Shown: piece after piece, positions 9,124-18,954 of the stretch
Layout: each line of letters opens with the position of its first letter
How positions within the stretch are numbered: position 1 is the first letter of the stretch
Source of the DNA: Granulicella pectinivorans
GTDB taxonomy: Bacteria > Acidobacteriota > Terriglobia > Terriglobales > Acidobacteriaceae
Assembly: GCF_900114625.1 (NCBI RefSeq)
Contig: NZ_FOZL01000002.1
Coordinates: 1 to 64,000 of the forward strand
Direction of reading: 5' to 3'
Length of the DNA stretch: 64,000 nucleotides
Made by a program: the position numbers and the translations under genes
Notes under the pieces: generated by a model
Told to the model about the DNA's origin: nothing
The model's input: only the letters and a program-made list of their open reading frames with translations
Databases searched by the model: none

Positions 9124-11829
9124 ATGGGAAAAGCACCGCACGCGCAGTATATCTACCGATTTGGCTTGAACGTTCAGGACGGCAACGGCAGCATGAAGGC
9201 AGAGCTAGGTGGAAAAGGAGCGGCCCTCGCTGAGATGGCAGGAATGGGTGTTCCTGTCCCCCCGGGCTTTACGATCACGACAGCCGCATGCCGCTACTAC
9301 ATGAAGTATGGCGAAGCACCTCCATCGCTCAGGCATGAGCTGAAGGACGCCATGCAGTGGCTGGAACGGGAACATCAGAAGGGTTTCAACAACGCGCTGA
9401 ATCCTTTACTCGTAAGCGTGCGTTCTGGCGCTGCCGTATCCATGCCCGGGATGATGGACACCATCCTCAACGTGGGCCTGAACCGTGACACGCTGGATGG
9501 CCTCGCGATGGTGAGCGGGACGCCCCGATTTGCATTCGATTCTTACAGGCGCCTGCTGCAGATGTTCGGCAGCGTGGTTCTAAGCGTGCCGAAGAAGCTC
9601 TTCGACTCGGCCTTGCAAAGCATACTCCGGGCTGCGCACGTCGTCTCTGAATCCGAACTCTCCGCCACGGACTTGAAAGCGCTTGCTTTCGAGTTCGAGG
9701 GGATTATTTTGAAATCGAGCGAAATTGCCTTTCCAGCGGATCCAGAAACGCAGTTAGACATGGCGATCAAGGCGGTATTTTCTTCCTGGCAGAACGAGCG
9801 AGCCCGCTACTATCGCCGACTGAACCATATAGCCGACGACTCCGGAACCGCCGTCACCATCCAGGCGATGGCGTTCGGCAACAGCGGCGCAACTTCGGGA
9901 ACTGGAGTGGGCTTCACACGCAATCCCTCCACCGGAGAGGCGGCAATGTTTGGCGAGTTCCTCGCCGACGCGCAAGGGGAGGATATTGTCGCCGGGGTTC
10001 GCACACCGATTTCGATTGCCGAGCTCGATCGCATCATGCCGGACGTCTACCGGGAGCTTCGGACTATCACAGCGAGACTGGAACGGCACTACGGTGACGC
10101 GCAGGACTTCGAATTCACTGTAGAGCGCGCAAAGCTGTATCTCTTGCAGACGCGCAGCGCCAAACGCACCACGATGGCCGCCGTCCGGATTGCCGTTGAG
10201 ATGGCAGAGGAGGGTCTCATCTCAAGACTTGATGCGATCAAGCGCATCGATACCTCCCGTATCAACGAAATTCTCTGCCCGCAGCTCGATACATCAGGAG
10301 GCCAGCATCATTGTGTGGCCCAGGGGCTCCCCGCTTCTCCTGGAGCTGCAGCGGGACGCATCGCACTCTCGGCAGACGCTGCCGTTGCTGCCGCAGCCAG
10401 CTTAGGCGATCCGATCATCCTCGTCTCTCAGGAAACTACAGCCGAGGACATCCACGGCATGGCGGCGTCGGTTGGGTTCCTCACCGCACATGGGGGTGCG
10501 ACAAGCCATGCAGCGGTTGTGGCCCGAGGCATGGGCAAGTGTTGCATTACCGGGGCGAAGGACGTCCGTGTCGATGCGAGCAAGGGGACGCTGCACATCG
10601 GACCGTGCAGCTTCGCTGAGGGCGACTGGCTTACCTTGGATGGAGCAACGGGAAAAGTCTATGCGGGACGATTGCCGTTGCTTGCCTCCCAGGCCGACAC
10701 CTCACATCTCAAGACACTTCGCACATGGGCCCTTGAGTTGAGTGCTGGCTCAGTGCGAGCCAATGCAGACACACCGGATGACGCTTGTGCGGCGTTTCAG
10801 GCTGGCGCGTCCGGCATCGGCCTGTGTCGCACGGAACATATGTTCTTCGCCCCAGACCGGTTGCATCATATGCGGACAATGATCCTGGCCAAAAACACGG
10901 CAGAGCGCGAGTGCGCGCTCGAGCAGTTGCTACCCATGCAGCAAGCAGACTTTGAACGGATATACCGCGCAATGCACGGTCTTCCTGTGACGATTCGACT
11001 GCTGGATCCACCTCTGCATGAGTTTCTACCAGCGGCAAAGGACGTGGCGCAGGATCTCGCCAGCGCCATCGCACGGCGTGACGATGAAGCTGCCGCGACC
11101 CTGGAAACGATGCAGGAGCGAGTAGCGGAGTTGACGGAGTCGAATCCAATGATGGGGCACCGCGGTTGCCGGCTCTCCGTCACCTTCCCAGAAATCCTTG
11201 TGATGCAGGTAACTGCCCTTTTGCAGGCCGTGCTCGCTATCAGCAAGGAAGGCTGCACCACGCATCCGGAAATTATGTTGCCGCTGGTTGCATGTGCCGA
11301 GGAGATCGCCTTCCTACGAGACTTGATTGACAAGACTGCAGAGAGTCTATTCAAGAATACCGGGCATCGATTGGAGTACTCGCTGGGTGCCATGATTGAG
11401 CTGCCGCGCGCGGCCATTTGCGCAGAGACGTTTGCACCGTATGTCGACTTCGTGTCATTCGGCACGAATGATCTGACCCAGATGACCTTCGGCTTTTCGC
11501 GCGACGACTCACGGCGCTTCCTCGATGTCTACCTTGAGAAAGGGATATTGTCAGACGATCCTTTTCTCACCATTGACCGGGTCGGCGTGGGTGGGCTCAT
11601 CCAGATGGCGGTGAAGAAGTTGCGTGCGGCTAAACCCGGCATCAAGATCGGTGTATGTGGCGAACATGCCGGCGACCCGGCTTCCATCGCATTCTTTGTG
11701 TCGGCCGATGTGGACTATATCTCCTGTTCACCAGCAAGACTGTCGCTGGCACAATTTGCGATGGCACAGAATGCGTCGGATCCTGCCCAGGATATTGCCT
11801 CCCAATCCCATATCCCTGCGCTCGTATAG
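9124..11829 (+). CDS. ppdK: Pyruvate, phosphate dikinase
   Basis: Converts pyruvate, ATP and phosphate to phosphoenolpyruvate, AMP and pyrophosphate, reversibly. At 901 residues it has the normal length. The N-terminal ATP-grasp domain carries GGKGAALAEM and PPGFTIT. The swivelling domain has the phosphohistidine motif GGATSHAAVVARG with His462. The C-terminal PEP-binding barrel ends in CGEHAGDPAS, where many PPDKs have CGEHGGDP. It is a single-gene unit with its own promoter region. In an island whose sugar-acid pathway ends in pyruvate, an enzyme that turns pyruvate into PEP for gluconeogenesis fits well; that link is inference. A hairpin that includes the stop codon follows. Confidence 0.95.
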   Translation: MGKAPHAQYIYRFGLNVQDGNGSMKAELGGKGAALAEMAGMGVPVPPGFTITTAACRYYMKYGEAPPSLRHELKDAMQWLEREHQKGFNNALNPLLVSVRSGAAVSMPGMMDTILNVGLNRDTLDGLAMVSGTPRFAFDSYRRLLQMFGSVVLSVPKKLFDSALQSILRAAHVVSESELSATDLKALAFEFEGIILKSSEIAFPADPETQLDMAIKAVFSSWQNERARYYRRLNHIADDSGTAVTIQAMAFGNSGATSGTGVGFTRNPSTGEAAMFGEFLADAQGEDIVAGVRTPISIAELDRIMPDVYRELRTITARLERHYGDAQDFEFTVERAKLYLLQTRSAKRTTMAAVRIAVEMAEEGLISRLDAIKRIDTSRINEILCPQLDTSGGQHHCVAQGLPASPGAAAGRIALSADAAVAAAASLGDPIILVSQETTAEDIHGMAASVGFLTAHGGATSHAAVVARGMGKCCITGAKDVRVDASKGTLHIGPCSFAEGDWLTLDGATGKVYAGRLPLLASQADTSHLKTLRTWALELSAGSVRANADTPDDACAAFQAGASGIGLCRTEHMFFAPDRLHHMRTMILAKNTAERECALEQLLPMQQADFERIYRAMHGLPVTIRLLDPPLHEFLPAAKDVAQDLASAIARRDDEAAATLETMQERVAELTESNPMMGHRGCRLSVTFPEILVMQVTALLQAVLAISKEGCTTHPEIMLPLVACAEEIAFLRDLIDKTAESLFKNTGHRLEYSLGAMIELPRAAICAETFAPYVDFVSFGTNDLTQMTFGFSRDDSRRFLDVYLEKGILSDDPFLTIDRVGVGGLIQMAVKKLRAAKPGIKIGVCGEHAGDPASIAFFVSADVDYISCSPARLSLAQFAMAQNASDPAQDIASQSHIPALV

Positions 11830-11840
11830 ACGAGCGCAGG
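11815..11840 (+). terminator. Hairpin enclosing the ppdK stop codon
   Basis: CCTGCGCTCGT and ACGAGCGCAGG form a perfect 11-base stem. The ATAG tetraloop spans 11826-11829 and ends with the TAG stop codon. There is no T-run, so it may be a Rho-linked or bidirectional end between ppdK and the converging esterase gene. Confidence 0.55.
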
Positions 11841-11891
11841 ATAGTGAACGCCACGCCTCGCTGGTCAAGTCATCTGTTCGCGCTTCAGACC

Positions 11892-12962
11892 TCACACCTT
11901 AAAAGCGCGCCGCAATGCAGCCGTAATCGACGTACGGAACGACCTGGAGACTTGCGCATCGGGCACCGATAGGTCGAAGGCGTGATAGGCCCCCGGCACA
12001 ACCAGCAACTCGGTCGGCACGGCAGCGTCGATTAGCCTTCGGGCATAGTCCACATCTTCGTCGACAAAGAGATCGATGGCGCCGACTCCGATGAACGCCG
12101 GCGGGAGTCCCCTCAGGTCCTCAACGCGCGCTGGCACCGCGCCGTACGGAAGCTTCTCCGAGCCCGCAGGAGAGCCCAATAGAGCGGCCCATCCATACCG
12201 GTTGCCAGCCGCACTCCATCCAATCTGCCCGATGTGCGGTGGTACCCCGCGGGTCGATCCGGTCCTATCGTCCAGCATGGGATAAATCAGCAACTGAAAA
12301 ATGATCGGCACCTCGGCACGGTCGCGCGCGTGGATCGCCAGCGCAGCGGCATGCCCGCCGCCTGCACTTTCACCGGCGATCGCAATACGCTTGCGATCCG
12401 CTCCCATTTCTTCGGCGTGGTGGTAAACCCAGGACAGCGCCGCATAGTTATCGTTCAGTGATCCGGGGAATCTCGTCTGAGGAGCCAGACGGTAGTCCAC
12501 TGATACCACAACGCATCCCGTGGGCTTCGCGTAGAGAAGCACGCCCGGGAGGAACGCCACAGCAGCTCCGACCACATAACCTCCACCATGCATGTGCAGG
12601 AGCACAGGCTTGTTCTTCTGTTCCGGGGCCGTGTCCGCAATAACGATCGACACATCGGGTATACCGGCTGGACCTGGAATCGACCGCCTCGAGATCTTCA
12701 CACCTGGTACGGACGGCAACACCGCGCTAATCTGTGGGATCTGCTTTTGCGCATTCGCGACAATTTCGTCGTTCAAGATTCCCTGCGGCTGCCCCTTCAC
12801 TGCCGCCAACAGTTCAGGATCGACCAGAGAATAAGGGTCCACGCTCTGTGCGGCAAGCTGCATACTCGCCGCAGTCTGTAAAGTCCGCCCATAGAGTCTC
12901 CACGATACTGCTTGATGGATGCTCGCCCCCAGACCGCAGACCGTAAAGTCCCTTCGATTCAT
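11892..12962 (-). CDS. Exported HSL-family alpha/beta-hydrolase (esterase)
   Basis: Carboxylesterase of the hormone-sensitive lipase (bacterial family IV) type. The oxyanion-hole motif HGGGYVVG lies near residue 125, the nucleophile Ser199 is in GESAGGG, and the triad Asp and His are in VDEDVDY (about 298) and AYHAFD (about 328). The N-terminus begins MNRRDFTVCGLGAS, which looks like a short Tat signal, so it may be exported. GAGAGGAG seven bases before the ATG supports the start. In a plant-polysaccharide island an acetyl or acyl esterase role is plausible but not shown. The gap to the next GH3 gene on the same strand is only 76 bases, so they may share a transcript. Confidence 0.85.
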   Translation of the reverse strand: MNRRDFTVCGLGASIHQAVSWRLYGRTLQTAASMQLAAQSVDPYSLVDPELLAAVKGQPQGILNDEIVANAQKQIPQISAVLPSVPGVKISRRSIPGPAGIPDVSIVIADTAPEQKNKPVLLHMHGGGYVVGAAVAFLPGVLLYAKPTGCVVVSVDYRLAPQTRFPGSLNDNYAALSWVYHHAEEMGADRKRIAIAGESAGGGHAAALAIHARDRAEVPIIFQLLIYPMLDDRTGSTRGVPPHIGQIGWSAAGNRYGWAALLGSPAGSEKLPYGAVPARVEDLRGLPPAFIGVGAIDLFVDEDVDYARRLIDAAVPTELLVVPGAYHAFDLSVPDAQVSRSFRTSITAALRRAFKV

Positions 12963-13038
12963 CCCTGCACTCCTCTCTCATCGAACACTTTTCCAGACTG
13001 TGACACCGAGCCGATTGTGGAGCGTCCATCCAAATCAT

Positions 13039-15336
13039 TTATCGCAGCAACAGAGTCTGCCTAAGCCGTATGTCCTGTGCGGATGAACCGATCATGATGT
13101 TCAGTTTTCCCGCCTCCATCTGCCAGTGTCCCTCCTTCCAGAACTTCACCTGCTCGAAGCCGATGGGGAAACGCACAGTCCGGCTCTCACCGGGGCGAAC
13201 AGTGACCCGTGCGAAACCCTTGAGCATCTCAACTGGCTCCTTTAAAGAGGTGTAGTCCTGATGGACGTACATCTGTACGACCTCATCTCCACTGCGAGTT
13301 CCGGTATTTGTAATGCTCACCTCAACGTAAGAGACTTCTCCTTTCTTGATAGAGGAAGCGCTCGTGGTGACCTTGTCGTATCGGAAGGTGGTGTAGCTCA
13401 AGCCGTGCCCAAAGGGCCACAATACATTCGAATTGCCGAACGGATACGGAAAGTCCTGCTTGGCAGGATCGTAGAGGATCGGCCCAGTAAGAACGGGATG
13501 GTTGTAGTAGGAAGGACTCTGCCCCAGGCTCACCGGAAACGACACATTGAGCTTTCCGCTTGGATTGACGTCGCCAAACAACACCTGCGCAAGCGCCGTG
13601 CCATAGCTCTGGCCAAGGTACCAGCTTTCAATGACCGCAGGGACATGCTCATGGATCCAAGGTAGGGCAAACGGAGCACCATTATTTAACACCACGACCA
13701 ATGGCTTTCCCGTCGCCTGAAGGGCCTCCACCAGTTCCTCCTGACGTCCTGGAAGTTCAAGACTGTCGCGGTCATGGTTTTCGCCCAACTGAGCGCGTGT
13801 ATGGCCGACCACGGCAACGACGACATCCGCGTTCCGGGCAGCGGCGACCGCAGCTTGCATCTGCTCCTGTGTTCCTCCGGTGAGCGTGCATCCAGGCAAG
13901 AACGTCACGGAAGCGTCCGCACCCAACTCAGCCTGAATGCCCGCAACAGCATTGACGTAGAACTTAGGTTTGCCAGTCGAGTAACCTCCGAGATTGACCG
14001 CTTCCCCAAGCGGCCCTACAACCAGCACATGTTTCGTCTTCGTCTTGTCGAGCGGAAGGATGCCGTCTTGGTTCTTGAGCAACACCAACGCCTCCTGGGC
14101 GACGCGGAGGGCTAGCTTGTCATGCGCCGGGTCGTTCAGGATCGCTTCATAGCCTGGCTGGCGGCCATCAATCCGTGTCGTCTCCTTCCCCTCCGCCACC
14201 ATCTGCGCAAAGACATCGTCATAGCCTCTGTGCTTCAGAGCAGCATCCTCGGCCGAATCCATAGACGGACTCTCAAACGGCTTCGCAAGTCCGAGCAACC
14301 GGATCTTTGCATGCAGCACACGGGAGGCCGCGGCGTTGATGGCACCAATGGAGACGGTGCCATCCTTGAGGGCCTTGCCGAAGTACTTGGCATAGACATG
14401 CTCCGAGACCGGGCCCCCCTCCAACTCCTGATCCACTCCTGCATTCAGGGCTCTTGCCGCTGCATCTGAAAACGAACGGGCATAGCCATGCCCGTCATAT
14501 AGCTTGGGAATGTCTCCCATATCCGACACGGTGAACCCCTCGAAGCCCCATTCTTTGCGCAGCACATCCCGGAGCAACCATGCACTCGCATGACTGGGCA
14601 CTCCATTGATGGCGTGATGCGCAGGCATAAGCGACTCCGCGTGCGCAACCATAACAGCAGCCTCGAAGGGAGGGAAATACACCTCACGGAGCGTACGTTC
14701 GGACGTCTCGAAGTCTTCACCGTTGGCACCGGCCCAGGGCTCACCGTCCGCGACAAAATGCTTCGGTGTGGCGAGGATGTGATTGACGTCCAAGCGAGTC
14801 GCACCCGTTCCTTGCAGGCCTTCGATGTACGCCACCCCCAACTGGGTGACCAGGTAGGGGTCCTCTCCATAAGATTCTTCCACACGCCCCCAGCGCGGAT
14901 CCCTCGCCAGCCCAAGCATCGGCGCATAACCCTGATGGACGCCGAGGGCTCTCGCCTCCCTTGCCACAGCATCGCCCATCTCGCGGAGCAGCGCAGGATC
15001 CCATGTCGAACCCATTGCGATCGCCTGCGGAAAGGCGGTCGCGCCATCACTCACGACCCCATGCAACACCTCACCCCAGCGCAGATCCGGGATTCCCAGT
15101 CTAGGAACACCATTCGGAGGATTCTCTAGCAACTGCAGGATCTTCTCGTCCAGTGTCATCCGTGCGATCAATCCGCTCACAATGCGGTCAAGAGCTGCAC
15201 CGCTTTTGCCCGGGGGGACCCGAGCGGCGACGACTGGCGCGGCAGGAGCCGCAGCCATCGTACGGATCACGCCAAGAGCAAGAGCGAACGTCAACGTGAA
15301 AACGGGCCTTCGCATTCCTCGATTGAATAGCGTCAA
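13039..15336 (-). CDS. GH3 glycosidase, short PA14-less type
   Basis: Exported glycoside hydrolase family 3 enzyme, beta-glucosidase or beta-xylosidase. The barrel has KHFVADGEP and the nucleophile near Asp272 in FTVSDMGD. The alpha/beta sandwich follows without a PA14 insert, then a fibronectin III-like C-terminus, as in BglX-type enzymes. The most likely start is TTG 15336, which has AAGGAG six bases upstream. ATG 15315, seven codons later, has GAGG only one base away, which is too close. Either start gives a Sec-like signal (FTLTFALALGVIRTMAAA). It is divergent from a TPR-HTH regulator gene, a layout typical of local control, and a recurrent motif site lies between them. Confidence 0.86.
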   Translation of the reverse strand: MTLFNRGMRRPVFTLTFALALGVIRTMAAAPAAPVVAARVPPGKSGAALDRIVSGLIARMTLDEKILQLLENPPNGVPRLGIPDLRWGEVLHGVVSDGATAFPQAIAMGSTWDPALLREMGDAVAREARALGVHQGYAPMLGLARDPRWGRVEESYGEDPYLVTQLGVAYIEGLQGTGATRLDVNHILATPKHFVADGEPWAGANGEDFETSERTLREVYFPPFEAAVMVAHAESLMPAHHAINGVPSHASAWLLRDVLRKEWGFEGFTVSDMGDIPKLYDGHGYARSFSDAAARALNAGVDQELEGGPVSEHVYAKYFGKALKDGTVSIGAINAAASRVLHAKIRLLGLAKPFESPSMDSAEDAALKHRGYDDVFAQMVAEGKETTRIDGRQPGYEAILNDPAHDKLALRVAQEALVLLKNQDGILPLDKTKTKHVLVVGPLGEAVNLGGYSTGKPKFYVNAVAGIQAELGADASVTFLPGCTLTGGTQEQMQAAVAAARNADVVVAVVGHTRAQLGENHDRDSLELPGRQEELVEALQATGKPLVVVLNNGAPFALPWIHEHVPAVIESWYLGQSYGTALAQVLFGDVNPSGKLNVSFPVSLGQSPSYYNHPVLTGPILYDPAKQDFPYPFGNSNVLWPFGHGLSYTTFRYDKVTTSASSIKKGEVSYVEVSITNTGTRSGDEVVQMYVHQDYTSLKEPVEMLKGFARVTVRPGESRTVRFPIGFEQVKFWKEGHWQMEAGKLNIMIGSSAQDIRLRQTLLLR

Positions 15337-15369
15337 ATCCAACTCCTTCGGTGCGTCAAGGAGAATAAC

Positions 15370-15377
15370 ATCATATC
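15370..15377. promoter_or_regulatory. Recurrent motif site 5 (ATCATATC)
   Basis: Copy of the motif 34 bases upstream of the GH3 start, in the 124-base gap shared with the divergent TPR-HTH regulator gene. Confidence 0.4.
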
Positions 15378-15460
15378 TATGATCTAATCTAGAATCGTTT
15401 TCTCTGTGATCGAGCCCCACAACTCATGACAACCTTTCAAGACTCCGTATCCGGGATTCC

Positions 15461-17038
15461 ATGCAGACTTCAATCTCTCTCCTCCGCGCACTCAACGCAG
15501 CCCTCATCCGGAGGGAGGTGCGATTGGGTTTCGCCTTGCTTGATCGCGAAGCACAACAGTTTTGCCCGCTCCAACCCTTGGACGAGCACTCCGGAGCATG
15601 GCTGCTCTGCGTCGCCCAGTGGACCGATCTAGGGTACAGAAATATCGACTTCCTCTGCCGATTGGCTGAGCCGTTTACCAACTTTCCCCGCAGCCGCATG
15701 CGAGTCGGCGACCACCTCTGCCTTCGCATGGTAGAGGCATACATTGCGTTTCTCCACGAGGACTCGGTCAAAGCCTGCGAGATATTCGATCTTGTTCTCC
15801 GTGAGGGTCCAGGAATTCTAGAACCACACCTGCTCGTCGTGGCGCACTTCTGGAAATGCCGCGCCCATCGCCAACGTGGGCAATACGAAACTGCACTCCT
15901 TCACATCCAGAAGGCGAAGGCAATCTCTATCGACATGGAAGCGCCGCGGCTGGTAGCCGTGACCAATATTCATGAAAGCTGGCTGCTCTTCCAGCGGGGC
16001 CAAAGGAAGGAGGCGATGCGACTGCTCGATGAAGCTCAAGCCGAACTCAGTACCACTGGACATGTCTTGTCTTTAGGCAACATCGAATCCGCCCGAGGTC
16101 GATTCATCCGTCGAGGAGGAGAATACGCCAAAGCGTTGCAACACTTCGAAAGAGCGATCCATATCTATGGAGAACAGTTTCCGCAGCATCCAAACTTAGC
16201 ACGCGCTCTCGTGAATGCCGCCTATGTGAAGCGACTCATCGCACTCGAACTGCCCAGCAAGTCAAGTCTCGGACGAGCAAAAGGATGCGACCACACTCGC
16301 TTCCTGCAAATTTGCCAGGATGCACTCGAGTTGCTGCGCCAGGCGGGAGATATCTACCTCCGAACTCAACACCAGACTGGTATAGGGTCCGTGCTGGTAA
16401 ATACCGGCTATCTGCACCTTGATACTGGAGATATCGAGCGGGCGGCACAGGAGGCGGGAAAGGCCTTTGAGCTGGGAAGAGAGAAGCAGGACAACATCCT
16501 GATGGCACGCGCGAAGACACTACAGGCAACAATTCAAAACGACCGTGCCGAGGAACAACTGGGTGAATCCGAAGAAACTGCGGAAAACGCACAGCTTGCA
16601 CGCGCATATAGCGAAGAGGCGGTATCGTTGGCCCGGTTGACCCAAAACAGCCGATTGCTGGCAGGAGCGTATGTTGTCAGCGGTGCCGTGGCGGCCAACG
16701 CATTCTTCCGCGACTGGCAGGCTGCGAAGCACTTTGCCGGGATGGCAACGGATCTGCTTTCGAAGGACGACATGGATCATCTTTCCAAGCAGCTTGGCAC
16801 GCTAAAGTCGAAGATCCTTCAAGCCTCGGGGATCGATGAGATGCTGCGCTCATGGTCGGAAGGGATCATAGGGGACAAGAGCTTTCAGCAGGTTTCAAAC
16901 GAGTTCGCCGAATTGGTAATTCCCAAGGTCTGGGAACGAGAGGGACGCAAGATAAGCCGCGTCGCAAGAGTGCTTGCGATGTCGCCCAAGAAAGTGAGAC
17001 GCGTCTTGATAAATGCCCGTGGGATGAAGTCGGATTGA
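15461..17038 (+). CDS. TPR-rich protein with C-terminal Fis-like HTH
   Basis: Probable transcription regulator of 525 residues. Most of it is helical tetratricopeptide-like repeat, seen for example in HIQKAKAIS, LHLDTGDIERAAQEAGKAF and AYSEEAVSLARLT. The last 40 residues (from about 485) include SRVARVLAMSPKKVRRVL, which resembles the helix-turn-helix of Fis or PucR-type DNA-binding tails. There is no receiver, AAA+ or sugar-binding domain and no signal peptide. The start is not marked by a clear ribosome site, so the N-terminus is uncertain. It stands between a divergent GH3 gene and the dehydratase gene 165 bases downstream, so it may sense the state of this sugar pathway. The family has no function I can name. 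Confidence 0.65.
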   Translation: MQTSISLLRALNAALIRREVRLGFALLDREAQQFCPLQPLDEHSGAWLLCVAQWTDLGYRNIDFLCRLAEPFTNFPRSRMRVGDHLCLRMVEAYIAFLHEDSVKACEIFDLVLREGPGILEPHLLVVAHFWKCRAHRQRGQYETALLHIQKAKAISIDMEAPRLVAVTNIHESWLLFQRGQRKEAMRLLDEAQAELSTTGHVLSLGNIESARGRFIRRGGEYAKALQHFERAIHIYGEQFPQHPNLARALVNAAYVKRLIALELPSKSSLGRAKGCDHTRFLQICQDALELLRQAGDIYLRTQHQTGIGSVLVNTGYLHLDTGDIERAAQEAGKAFELGREKQDNILMARAKTLQATIQNDRAEEQLGESEETAENAQLARAYSEEAVSLARLTQNSRLLAGAYVVSGAVAANAFFRDWQAAKHFAGMATDLLSKDDMDHLSKQLGTLKSKILQASGIDEMLRSWSEGIIGDKSFQQVSNEFAELVIPKVWEREGRKISRVARVLAMSPKKVRRVLINARGMKSD

Positions 17039-17203
17039 ATTGGAAAGCAAACTTTGACAGACGCGCACCCAAAGATCTTCCTTGCGGCTTGGATAATAAG
17101 TAATATGTATACTTTGATGTCGCAGGGAACACACGCTACTTTGAATGAATTGCCGGTTCGACACAATGGCCCAGCAAGCGAAGCATGACGACAGGAAAAC
17201 GGG

Positions 17204-18934
17204 ATGACACAGGAAAAGAGGCAGTTTCGGTCAGCAGCGTGGTTCGGACGAAGCGACAAGGATGGTTTCATTCATAGAAGCTGGATGAAGAACCAAGGAT
17301 TTCCACCCGACGTCTTCGACGGTCGCCCCGTGATCGGCATTTGCAATACCTGGTCGGAGTTGACTCCCTGCAATGCACATCTGCGGGCACTTGCGGAACG
17401 GGTGAAGCGAGGCATCTGGGAGATGGGCGGGCTACCCCTAGAGTTTCCGGTCATGTCCACCGGTGAAACCAATCTACGTCCCACAGCCATGCTCTACCGC
17501 AACCTTGTGAGCATGGATGTAGAAGAGAGCCTGCGCGCCAATCCCGTCGATGGCGTGGTGTTGATGTGCGGCTGCGACAAGACCACACCGGCTCTGCTGA
17601 TGGGCGCGGCGAGCTGCGATCTTCCAGCCATCGTGGTCTCCGGCGGCCCAATGCTCAACGGAAAGTTCCATGGAAAAGACATCGGCTCCGGGACGGATCT
17701 ATGGAGATTCAGCGAGGACGTAAAAGCAGGAAAAATGTCTCAACAAGAATTCGCCGAGGCTGAATCCTGCATGTCGCGTTCCGCCGGACATTGCATGACG
17801 ATGGGTACAGCTTCCACCATGGCAGGCATGGCAGAAGCTTTGGGCATGACGCTCCCACACAATGCGGCCATTCCCGCTGTTGACTCACGCCGATCCGTCC
17901 TGGCTCATCTATCTGGACGCCGCATCGTGGAAATGGTGCATGAGAATCTCACCCCCTCACAGATCCTCAAGCGAGCAGCCTTTGAAAATGCAATTCGCAT
18001 CAACGGTGCTCTCGGAGGCTCCACGAATGCCGTCATTCATCTTCTTGCCATTGCAGGACGTGTCGGAGTGCCACTTACACTCGATGACTGGGACCGTATC
18101 GGACGGGACACCCCTACCCTTGTCGACTTGATGCCATCAGGCCGCTTTCTCATGGAGGACTTTTACTATGCAGGTGGCTTGCCCGCCGTGGTTCGCTCAC
18201 TGGCCGAGCACCAATTGCTTCATGCGGATGCTTTGACGGTCACGGGAAAGCCGATTATCGAGAACTGCAAAGATGCTCCAAACTGGAATCAGGAAGTCAT
18301 CCGCACCTTCGACAATCCCCTCGTCAAGCAAGGCGGCGTGGCGGTGCTTCGTGGCAATCTGGCCCCCGATGGCGCAGTGCTGAAGCCATCCGCCGCCTCT
18401 GCCGAACTCATGCAACACCGTGGACCTGCGGTTGTATTCAGTTCCGTGGAACACTATCACGAACGAATCATGGACCCACAACTAGAAGTCGACGAGAATT
18501 CAGTGCTCGTTCTCCAAAACTGCGGCCCCAAAGGCTACCCAGGCATGCCTGAGGTTGGCAACATGGGTCTGCCCCCCAAACTGCTCGCTCGCGGCATCAA
18601 GGACATGGTGCGCATCTCAGATGCGCGCATGAGCGGCACAGCATACGGAACCGTAATTCTTCATGTGTGTCCGGAGGCAGCTTTGGGCGGTCCGTTGGCG
18701 TTGGTACGGGATGGAGACATGATTGAAGTCGATGTCAAGAAGCGCCGGCTGCACCTTGACGTTTCGGACGATGAACTCGCCCGTCGGCGTGAGGAGTGGG
18801 TTTCGCCATTGCCCGCGATGCAAGGTGGCTATCAGCAGATGTACATTCAACACGTGATGCAGGCCTGCGAAGGAGCCGACCTGGACTTCCTGGTGGGCTG
18901 TCGCGGAAATAAGGTTCCTCGCGAATCCCATTGA
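17204..18934 (+). CDS. L-arabinonate-type sugar-acid dehydratase (IlvD/Edd)
   Basis: Iron-sulfur dehydratase that removes water from an aldonic acid to give a 2-keto-3-deoxy acid. The 576-residue sequence closely resembles the Rhizobium L-arabinonate dehydratase throughout, including WFGRSDKDGFIHRSWMKNQG near the start and DFLVGCRGN at the end. Cysteines 56 (TPCN), 124 (GCDK) and 197 (GHCMTMG) match the three [2Fe-2S] ligands known there. C5 acids such as L-arabinonate or D-xylonate are the best substrate guess; D-fuconate or L-fuconate are also possible given the neighbours. It converges on the SDR gene with a 20-base gap, so it belongs to the same function but a separate transcript. Confidence 0.88.
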   Translation: MTQEKRQFRSAAWFGRSDKDGFIHRSWMKNQGFPPDVFDGRPVIGICNTWSELTPCNAHLRALAERVKRGIWEMGGLPLEFPVMSTGETNLRPTAMLYRNLVSMDVEESLRANPVDGVVLMCGCDKTTPALLMGAASCDLPAIVVSGGPMLNGKFHGKDIGSGTDLWRFSEDVKAGKMSQQEFAEAESCMSRSAGHCMTMGTASTMAGMAEALGMTLPHNAAIPAVDSRRSVLAHLSGRRIVEMVHENLTPSQILKRAAFENAIRINGALGGSTNAVIHLLAIAGRVGVPLTLDDWDRIGRDTPTLVDLMPSGRFLMEDFYYAGGLPAVVRSLAEHQLLHADALTVTGKPIIENCKDAPNWNQEVIRTFDNPLVKQGGVAVLRGNLAPDGAVLKPSAASAELMQHRGPAVVFSSVEHYHERIMDPQLEVDENSVLVLQNCGPKGYPGMPEVGNMGLPPKLLARGIKDMVRISDARMSGTAYGTVILHVCPEAALGGPLALVRDGDMIEVDVKKRRLHLDVSDDELARRREEWVSPLPAMQGGYQQMYIQHVMQACEGADLDFLVGCRGNKVPRESH

Positions 18935-18954
18935 ATCCTGGGGCCAGCTTTAGT

